Position numbers and translations under genes: made by a program. This document shows positions 22,443 through 27,394 of a DNA stretch of 27,394 bases, piece by piece (the stretch's first letter is position 1; the number at the start of each line of letters is the position of its first letter). The notes beneath the pieces were generated by a model. It had not been told where the DNA came from, searched no databases, and saw only the letters and a program-made list of their open reading frames with translations. Location of the stretch: contig USDL01000018.1 in the NCBI GenBank assembly GCA_900553365.1, positions 1 to 27,394 of the forward strand. Reading direction: 5' to 3'. Source of the DNA: an uncultured Clostridium sp. (GTDB lineage Bacteria > Bacillota > Clostridia > TANB77 > CAG-508).

Positions 22443-22785
22443 TATAAAAAAATTAGGAGCAGAAGTATACTTAAATGAGCCAATAGGTAAAGACAAAGAC
22501 GATAATGAAATATCATTGATAGATATTTTAGAAAATGACGAAAAAAACATAGAAGAAGAAATAGACTTTAAATTAAAAATGAAACAAATATATGAAAAAA
22601 TCAAATCAGTATTAAAACAAAGAGAACAGATAATAATTGAACTAAGATTTGGATTAGGTGGTAAAAAACCAAAAACTCAAAACGAAGTTGCTAAAATTCT
22701 AGGAATATCACGTTCTTATGTTTCAAGAATCGAAACAAAGGCAATAAATCAACTAAATAAAGAGCTAAAAGGAGTGCAAGAATAA
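22405..22785 (+). CDS. sigK: RNA polymerase sigma factor SigK, C-terminal fragment
   Basis: Sigma-K residues begin at IENEILMYLRSIKKLG and include EPIGKDKDDNEISLIDILEN (region 3) and a region 4 helix-turn-helix, QNEVAKILGISRSYVSRIET. Codons from 22417 on (122 residues) complete the 112 residues at 12207-12542 to give a 234-residue protein, close to B. subtilis SigK (241). A GTG at 22405 opens the frame but has no convincing ribosome binding site, so the fragment is probably silent until excision. cwlJ starts two bases after its stop. Confidence 0.95.
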   Translation: MSIENEILMYLRSIKKLGAEVYLNEPIGKDKDDNEISLIDILENDEKNIEEEIDFKLKMKQIYEKIKSVLKQREQIIIELRFGLGGKKPKTQNEVAKILGISRSYVSRIETKAINQLNKELKGVQE

Positions 22786-22786
22786 T

Positions 22787-23235
22787 ATGGCTTTTTCAGA
22801 TAGAGAATTAATAGCAAGGCTAGTGCAATGTGAGGCAGGAGGAGAAGGAGAAAACGGTATGAAGGCTGTTGCAACAGTAATTATGAATAGAGTAAATAGC
22901 AGTAATCGGAGAATATGCAAGAATATCACAAGGCCGGCAGCATTAGAAACATTATATTTCAAACAGGACAGTTTGATTGTGCAAGAGAATCAATAAATTA
23001 TCAATACAACCCACAAAACATATATAATATGGTACCTCAGGATATACACTATCAAATAGCAGACTGGGCAATGGCAGGAAACAAAATAAACGAGGTAGGC
23101 GAGTGTTTGTGGTATGTGAATCCATATAATCCAACTTGCCCTACAACATTTCCATATAACGGAACAGGAACAATACACACAAGGATAAATGATCACTGCT
23201 TTTATAGACCAACACCAGCGTATGCTGAGACATAA
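22787..23235 (+). pseudogene. cwlJ: Spore cortex-lytic hydrolase (CwlJ/SleB family), two frameshifts
   Basis: A Hydrolase_2 domain protein. LVQCEAGGEGENGMKAVATV and NRVN in the first frame, then GEYARISQG in the second, then GSIRNIIFQTGQFDCARE to PYNGTGTIHTRINDHCFY in the third. Deleting one C at 22907 (AAT-C-GGA) and one C at 22934/22935 (GGC-C-GGC) restores a 148-residue protein, the length of single-domain CwlJ. CwlJ degrades spore cortex during germination. ATG 22787 follows AAAAGGAG within sigK. It pairs with gerQ downstream, which CwlJ needs in B. subtilis. Confidence 0.85.
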
Positions 23236-23248
23236 AAAGGAGGTAAAA

Positions 23249-23563
23249 ATGGAAAATTACAATGAAACTAGAGCAAATGGTAACAACAATGTAGTACCAG
23301 AAACTGTTACAAATGAGCTATATACGCCAGCTTTTTTAAGACAGCATATTGGGAAACTAGTAAGAGTAGAATTCTTAATTGGAACAAATTATCTAGAAGA
23401 TAGAACAGGAATTTTAGTAGAAGTAGGAGCAAGTTATATTGTTTTAAGGTCAATACAAGATGGAAACTTATTGTATTGCGATATATATTCAATAAAATTT
23501 GTAACAATATCAGAAAATCCATTTGTGTATAACCCAAATTTTCAAAATATTCCAAATTTTTAA
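23249..23563 (+). CDS. gerQ: GerQ-like spore coat protein
   Basis: A 104-residue protein. After a 35-residue asparagine-rich N-terminus, the domain FLRQHIGKLVRVEFLIGTN then DRTGILVEVGASYIVLRS and LLYCDIYSIKFVTI matches the GerQ domain. In B. subtilis GerQ is a coat protein required for CwlJ localisation, so the cwlJ-gerQ pair is functionally meaningful. ATG at 23249 follows AAGGAGG; an in-frame upstream ATG at 23189 lies inside cwlJ without a binding site. It ends in a strong terminator. Confidence 0.8.
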   Translation: MENYNETRANGNNNVVPETVTNELYTPAFLRQHIGKLVRVEFLIGTNYLEDRTGILVEVGASYIVLRSIQDGNLLYCDIYSIKFVTISENPFVYNPNFQNIPNF

Positions 23564-23571
23564 AATAAAAA

Positions 23572-23601
23572 CTCTACCTTCACCAAAAGGTAGAGCTATT
23601 T
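23572..23601. terminator. Terminator after gerQ
   Basis: CTCTACCTT (23572-23580), loop CACCAA, AAGGTAGAG (23587-23595), then CTATTTTTTAT. Perfect 9-bp stem. It also lies at the end of the convergent zinc-ribbon gene. Confidence 0.85.
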
Positions 23602-23602
23602 T

Positions 23603-23824
23603 TTATAGATTAGTAATTGAATTATTATCAATAAAACGAGAGATGTTTTTAACAGAAACTCCAGTGTTATAAGATAAATTATCAATAGAAGTTGCAGAAG
23701 GAGATGTAACAATATAATTGCTTAAATTGTAAATATCTTGTTTATCCTTTGCTTCACAATTAGAGCAAACATCATTAGGAGAAGAAAAAAAACATCCACA
23801 TCTAACACATTTTTTTAATTCCAT
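23603..23824 (-). CDS. Small zinc-ribbon plus helix-turn-helix protein (YvyF-like)
   Basis: A 73-residue protein. CVRCGCFFSSPNDVCSNC forms a CxxC...CxxC zinc ribbon. Residues 30-70 look like a short helix-turn-helix (SIDNLSYNTGVSVKNISRFI). The layout resembles the YvyF/flagellar-operon-associated family of Firmicutes, but no flagellar gene is near, so function is not assigned. AAAGGA precedes the ATG. It converges on gerQ and shares its terminator. Confidence 0.6.
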   Translation of the reverse strand: MELKKCVRCGCFFSSPNDVCSNCEAKDKQDIYNLSNYIVTSPSATSIDNLSYNTGVSVKNISRFIDNNSITNL

Positions 23825-24137
23825 ACATTATCAATCCTTTCTCAAATTAACTATTTGATAGTATTCTATCACAAACTTAAAAAAAATGAAAGAAAAAAAC
23901 TAAAAAAAGTAAAAAATGTAGAAAAATTAGATTTACTGCTGTAAAGTCAGCCAAATCTTATCAAGGTTTGATAAATATAAAAATCAAGCTCTGGAATTTG
24001 AAAAATATTTCCAACATACTCTTGACATAAATAGATATTAAATGTAAAATATAATAGTACAGAAATTAATATATTAAAAAATAGATATATATAATAAATC
24101 TGAACATTGAAAATTTAATAAGTAAAGAGGTGTTTTT
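23825..24137. other. Intergenic region upstream of rny
   Basis: No gene is visible. It contains a palindrome TGATAG-TATT-CTATCA (23856-23871) next to the minus-strand gene start, a possible operator or hairpin, and a second hairpin TTATCAA-GGT-TTGATAA (23958-23974). The rny promoter is at 24022-24050. The rest is A-rich. Confidence 0.4.
24022..24050 (+). promoter_or_regulatory. Promoter of rny
   Basis: TTGACA (24022-24027), 17 bp, TAAAAT (24045-24050). It would give an untranslated leader of about 80 bases. Confidence 0.65.
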
Positions 24138-25682
24138 ATGAATGTAACTATAGTAGCCATAATCACCTTTCTTATCTCAGCAGCTATTTTTATTCCAGTT
24201 GGAATAATGGTTAGAAAAAAATCAGCTGAATCTAAAATTAAAAGCGCAGAAAGTGAAGCAAATAGAATTTTATCAAATGCTAGAAAAGAAGCAGAAAACG
24301 CAAAAAAAGAGGAAATTCTAAAAGCTAAGGAAGAAGCTTTACAAACAAAAAATGAATTAGATAAGGAGATAAAAGAAAGAAGAGGCGAAGTACAACAACA
24401 AGAAAAGAGATTATTTCAAAGAGAAGAAGCGTTAGAGAGACGCTCAGACAATTTTGAGAGAAGAGAAAAAGAGCTAGAAAGAAACATTCAAGAATTAGAC
24501 AAAAAACAAAAATCACTAGAGGAAGTTTATAGCAAACAAATTGCTGAATTACAAAGAATAGCAGGACTATCAAGAGAAGAAGCTAAAAAAATGTTATTAC
24601 AACAATTAGATAGAACTTTAACTGATGAAAAAGCAGCATTAATAAAATCAGTTGAAGCAGAAGCAAAGGAAACAGCAAACAAAAAGGCTAAAGAAATTAT
24701 TAGTTACACAATACAAAAATGTGCAGCAGATCATACCTCAGAAACAACAGTATCTGTTGTAGCACTTCCAAATGATGATATGAAAGGAAGAATAATAGGA
24801 CGTGAAGGTCGTAACATAAAAATGTTAGAGACTTTAACAGGAATAGACTTAATAATAGATGATACACCAGAAGCGGTAATACTTTCAGGATTTGATCCAT
24901 TAAGAAGAGAAGTTGCAAGAATAGCATTAGAAAAATTAATAGAAGATGGAAGAATTCATCCAGCTAAAATTGAAGAAATGGTTGAAAAGGCTAAAGAAGA
25001 AGTTGAAGAAACCATTAAAGAAGAAGGCGAAAGAGCCATAATGGAAACTGGTGTGCATGGTTTACATCCAGACTTAGTTAGACTACTTGGAAAATTAAAA
25101 TACAGAACAAGTTATGGACAAAATGTATTAAATCACTCAATAGAAGTTTCAAATTTAGCAAGAATAATGGCAGAAGAATTAGGACTAGATCCTAGAATTG
25201 CAAGAAGAGCAGGACTACTTCATGATATTGGAAAAGCTCTAGACCATGATATGGAAGGAACACACGTACAAATAGGTGTAGACGTGCTTAAAAAATACAA
25301 AGAAAATGATGTAATAATTAATGCCGTAGAAGCACATCATGGAGATGTTGAGCCAAAAACATTAGAAGCAGTTTTAATACAAGCAGCAGATGCAATATCA
25401 GCATCAAGACCAGGAGCAAGAAGAGAAACATTAGAAACATATATTAAAAGACTAGAAAAATTAGAATCAATAGCAGATTCTTTTGAAGGCGTAGAAAAAT
25501 CTTACGCAATACAAGCTGGACGTGAAATCCGTTTAATAGTAAAACCAGAAAAAGTATCAGACAGCCAAATGGTAACAATGGCAAGAGAAGTTGCACAAAA
25601 GGTCGAAAGCGAAATGGAATATCCAGGACAGATAAAAGTAAATGTAATAAGAGAAACAAGAGCAATAGATTATGCAAAATAA
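24138..25682 (+). CDS. rny: Ribonuclease Y
   Basis: Membrane-anchored endoribonuclease that starts mRNA decay in Firmicutes. Residues 4-24 are the N-terminal membrane anchor. About 30-190 is a long coiled coil rich in E, K and R. The KH domain has GRIIGREGRNIK near 216-227, and the HD domain has LLHDIGKALDHD with H362-D363. At 514 residues it is close to B. subtilis RNase Y (520). ATG 24138 follows AAAGAGG. Monocistronic here: own promoter and terminator. Confidence 0.96.
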   Translation: MNVTIVAIITFLISAAIFIPVGIMVRKKSAESKIKSAESEANRILSNARKEAENAKKEEILKAKEEALQTKNELDKEIKERRGEVQQQEKRLFQREEALERRSDNFERREKELERNIQELDKKQKSLEEVYSKQIAELQRIAGLSREEAKKMLLQQLDRTLTDEKAALIKSVEAEAKETANKKAKEIISYTIQKCAADHTSETTVSVVALPNDDMKGRIIGREGRNIKMLETLTGIDLIIDDTPEAVILSGFDPLRREVARIALEKLIEDGRIHPAKIEEMVEKAKEEVEETIKEEGERAIMETGVHGLHPDLVRLLGKLKYRTSYGQNVLNHSIEVSNLARIMAEELGLDPRIARRAGLLHDIGKALDHDMEGTHVQIGVDVLKKYKENDVIINAVEAHHGDVEPKTLEAVLIQAADAISASRPGARRETLETYIKRLEKLESIADSFEGVEKSYAIQAGREIRLIVKPEKVSDSQMVTMAREVAQKVESEMEYPGQIKVNVIRETRAIDYAK

Positions 25683-25688
25683 AATAAG

Positions 25689-25720
25689 AAAGACTTACCT
25701 AAAAAGGTAGGTCTTTTTGC
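25689..25720 (+). terminator. Terminator of rny
   Basis: AAAGACTTACCT (25689-25700) pairs with AGGTAGGTCTTT (25705-25716) with one G-U pair; four-base loop, T-tract, six bases after the stop. Confidence 0.85.
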
Positions 25721-25735
25721 TTTAAAATAAAAAAA

Positions 25736-25791
25736 TGAGCAAAAAGTGTCGAAAAAAGTCAAGTTTTTGCTCATTTGAGCAAAAACTTGAC
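25736..25791. repeat. Perfect 16-bp inverted repeat over the AAA ATPase promoter
   Basis: GTCAAGTTTTTGCTCA (25758-25773), TT, then its exact reverse complement TGAGCAAAAACTTGAC (25776-25791). A third, imperfect half-site TGAGCAAAAAGTGTC lies at 25736-25750. The right arm covers the first five bases of the -35 box. This placement suits an operator for a dimeric repressor. Confidence 0.75.
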
Positions 25792-25815
25792 AAAACATTT
25801 TTAATGTAATATAAT
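25787..25815 (+). promoter_or_regulatory. Perfect consensus promoter of the AAA ATPase gene
   Basis: TTGACA (25787-25792), 17 bp, TATAAT (25810-25815). The predicted start is near 25822, only about 10 bases before the ATG, so the mRNA would be nearly leaderless. Confidence 0.8.
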
Positions 25816-25831
25816 TAAAGTGGTGATGAAA

Positions 25832-27037
25832 ATGAAAACAATATATCGTAAAGAGTATATGGAAAAGCTAGAGAATTTGAAGGATAAAAAGATAATTAAA
25901 GTTTTAACAGGAATTAGAAGATGCGGAAAGTCAACTATATTAAATGAATTTAGAAAAAAACTAATAGCTGAAGGTGTTAGCGAAAAAAACATTATATCAA
26001 TAAATTTTGATGATAATAGTTATAATAATCTGTTGGATTCCAATACCTTACATGAATATATTATAAAAAGGGTTGATCCTAAAAAAATGAACTATATATT
26101 TTTAGATGAGATTCAAAATGTAAATGAATTCCAAAAGTGTGTAGATAGCTTATTTTTAAGAGATTATTTAGACATATATATAACTGGCTCAAATTCATAT
26201 ATGTTATCAGGAGAGCTTGCTACATATCTTACAGGCAGATATATTCAAATTCATGTTTTACCGCTATCATTTAAAGAATATATTAGTTATTATGGCGAAA
26301 GTGATGAACTTAAAAAGTATAATGATTATGTGTTATATGGTGGTTTTCCATATTTAATAAACTTAGAAAATTCTACAGATAAAATAACTTATTTGGAAAG
26401 CATTTATAATACCGTTATAATGAAAGATGTAATAAATAGAAAAAAAATAAATGATCCTTTAATTTTAGAAAGTATGTGTAGATTTTTGTTTGATAACATT
26501 GGTTCAAATGTTTCAACAAAGAAAATAAGTGATACATTATCATCAGCAGGTAGAAAAAATTCTGTTCACACAATAGAAGAATACCTAAACAGCTTGTTAG
26601 AAAGTTATATATTATATAAGGTAAATAGATACGATATAAAGGGAAAACAACTATTAAAAACACAAGAAAAATATTATTTATCAGATTTAGGTTTAAAAAC
26701 TTATCTGTTAGGAAAATCGTACAACAGAGATTTAGGACATATTTTAGAAAATGTTATTTTCTTGGAGTTAAAACGTAGAGGTTATAGGGTATATATTGGT
26801 AAGAATGATGTAAACGAAGTAGATTTTGTAGTTGAAACAGAAGATGATTTTATGTATATACAGGTGGCACTTTCAGTAAGAGATGAGAAGACTTTAGAAA
26901 AAGAATTAAAGCCATTAGAGAATATAGCAGACCATTACAGGAAGTATATTATAACATTAGATTATGAAGCTAATAATTATAACGGAATAAAACAAATATG
27001 TGCATTGGATTTTTTGCTTGGAAGAGTAGAGATATAG
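25832..27037 (+). CDS. AAA+ ATPase with C-terminal DUF4143 domain
   Basis: A 401-residue protein. Walker A is GIRRCGKST (27-35), Walker B IFLDE (89-93), and TGSNS (118-122) is the sensor region of the AAA_14 family. The C-terminal DUF4143 domain contains ENVIFLELKRRGY and VDFVVETEDDFMYIQVA, a layout reminiscent of a PD-(D/E)XK nuclease core. These widespread proteins are poorly characterised; some are thought to act in defence or conflict, but none is shown here. Starts GTG 25820, GTG 25823 and ATG 25826 are also in frame; ATG 25832 is chosen because AAAGTGGTG precedes it. Monocistronic, with its own strong promoter and an overlapping inverted repeat. Confidence 0.88.
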   Translation: MKTIYRKEYMEKLENLKDKKIIKVLTGIRRCGKSTILNEFRKKLIAEGVSEKNIISINFDDNSYNNLLDSNTLHEYIIKRVDPKKMNYIFLDEIQNVNEFQKCVDSLFLRDYLDIYITGSNSYMLSGELATYLTGRYIQIHVLPLSFKEYISYYGESDELKKYNDYVLYGGFPYLINLENSTDKITYLESIYNTVIMKDVINRKKINDPLILESMCRFLFDNIGSNVSTKKISDTLSSAGRKNSVHTIEEYLNSLLESYILYKVNRYDIKGKQLLKTQEKYYLSDLGLKTYLLGKSYNRDLGHILENVIFLELKRRGYRVYIGKNDVNEVDFVVETEDDFMYIQVALSVRDEKTLEKELKPLENIADHYRKYIITLDYEANNYNGIKQICALDFLLGRVEI

Positions 27038-27042
27038 AGAAT

Positions 27043-27070
27043 AAAAGGCTTACCTTATGGCGAGTCTTTT
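27043..27070 (+). terminator. Terminator of the AAA ATPase gene
   Basis: AAAAGGCTTACC (27043-27054), TTAT, GGCGAGTCTTTT (27059-27070): stem with two G-U pairs and one mismatch, then TT. Confidence 0.6.
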
Positions 27071-27094
27071 TTGGTTATAATTGTTACAATTATA

Positions 27095-27131
27095 TTACAA
27101 ATTACAAAAAGAGTTGCAATTTGTAACTTTT
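27095..27131 (+). terminator. Second terminator-like hairpin
   Basis: TTACAAATT (27095-27103) pairs with AATTTGTAA (27118-27126), followed by CTTTTTATT. It lies 57 bases after the AAA ATPase stop. Confidence 0.55.
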
Positions 27132-27216
27132 TATTATAGAATAAACTAAAGTAAAGCATGGTAGATATTTGAAAAAAGTATATATGAATAGAGAGAAAAA
27201 ACAAAGGAGAGAGTTT

Positions 27217-27394
27217 ATGAAACAAGCAATGGCTATAAGCCTTGATACTGTAGAGAGAGAGAGAGAGAGAGAGCTACAATTCTAGAAAACGGAAAAGCAG
27301 AATTGTTAAGGACTCGAACACACACACTATGTTCATTAGAAAATAAACCAAGCATAAATTTTTATGCTTTATTAAAGTTGTACGCAAGAGATGG
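27217..27394 (+). CDS. Putative phase-variable gene, currently out of frame (3' end outside window)
   Basis: ATG 27217 has an excellent ribosome binding site, AAAGGAG, seven bases upstream. The frame reads MKQAMAISLDTV, enters an (AG)11 tract and stops at TAG 27283-27285. A second frame is open from within the tract to the window edge (ATILENGKAELLRTRTHTLC, then SLENKPSINFYALLKLYA). Loss of one AG unit (ten copies) or gain of two (thirteen) would join them. I do not recognise the product. A sequencing error in the repeat is the alternative. Confidence 0.6.
27252..27273. repeat. (AG)11 dinucleotide tract
   Basis: Eleven uninterrupted AG units inside the start region of an ORF. Pure dinucleotide tracts of this length are prone to slipped-strand changes. 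A shorter (AC)5 tract follows at 27318-27327 in the same ORF. Confidence 0.95.

Noticed and set aside
1..27394. CRISPR array, tRNA or rRNA genes
   Set aside because: No regularly spaced repeats and no cloverleaf or rRNA segments were found by reading both strands.

Overview
The window comes from a strongly AT-rich, spore-forming Gram-positive bacterium of the Clostridia type. Gene order, the many TTG start codons, zinc-binding (C+) forms of S4, L31, L36 and adenylate kinase, and four sporulation-type genes (Spo0E-like, sigK, cwlJ, gerQ) support this. I cannot name a species.

Region 1 (1-6250) is the 3' half of the spc/alpha ribosomal cluster, all on the + strand: secY (partial), adk, map, infA, rpmJ, rpsM, rpsK, rpsD, rpoA, an unusually long rplQ, a small membrane protein, and rpmE. 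Three related imperfect palindromes sit just upstream of the ribosome binding sites of adk, rpmJ and rpoA. A perfect consensus promoter lies inside the last codons of map. Region 2 (6250-12135) holds a small membrane protein on the minus strand, a Spo0E-like phosphatase, and a peptidoglycan cluster murE-mraY-SEDS-murG that lacks murD.

Region 3 (12207-22785) is the main discovery. The mother-cell sigma factor gene sigK is cut in two by a 9,874-bp element of the skin type (sigK intervening element). The N-terminal part (12207-12560) and C-terminal part (22405-22785) share the 10-bp direct repeat GTATAGAAAA. Crossing over in this repeat restores a 234-residue SigK in frame, with a hydrophobic pro-sequence. 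In the circular product, the two element ends form a long palindrome centred exactly on an AA dinucleotide in the shared core, which is what a large serine recombinase site should look like. The element carries that recombinase next to its right end. Excision would also fuse the recombinase frame to a 66-codon helix-turn-helix-like ORF at the left end.

The cargo is an M29 aminopeptidase, an XRE regulator, and a co-directional cassette of a HIT-like protein, a radical SAM enzyme with viperin-like features, an S51 peptidase-like protein, a HAD nucleotidase-like protein, an unrecognised protein and a Nudix hydrolase. I infer nucleotide or small-molecule chemistry. Several genes between 18.4 and 23.0 kb, including the recombinase and cwlJ, carry single frameshifts or in-frame stops. 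These may be genuine decay or sequencing error, and this is the key uncertainty.

Region 4 (22787-27394) has cwlJ-gerQ directly behind sigK, a zinc-ribbon protein on the minus strand, rny, an AAA+/DUF4143 ATPase whose promoter is overlapped by a perfect inverted repeat, and, at the right edge, an ORF with an (AG)11 tract in its start region that looks phase-variable and is currently out of frame.
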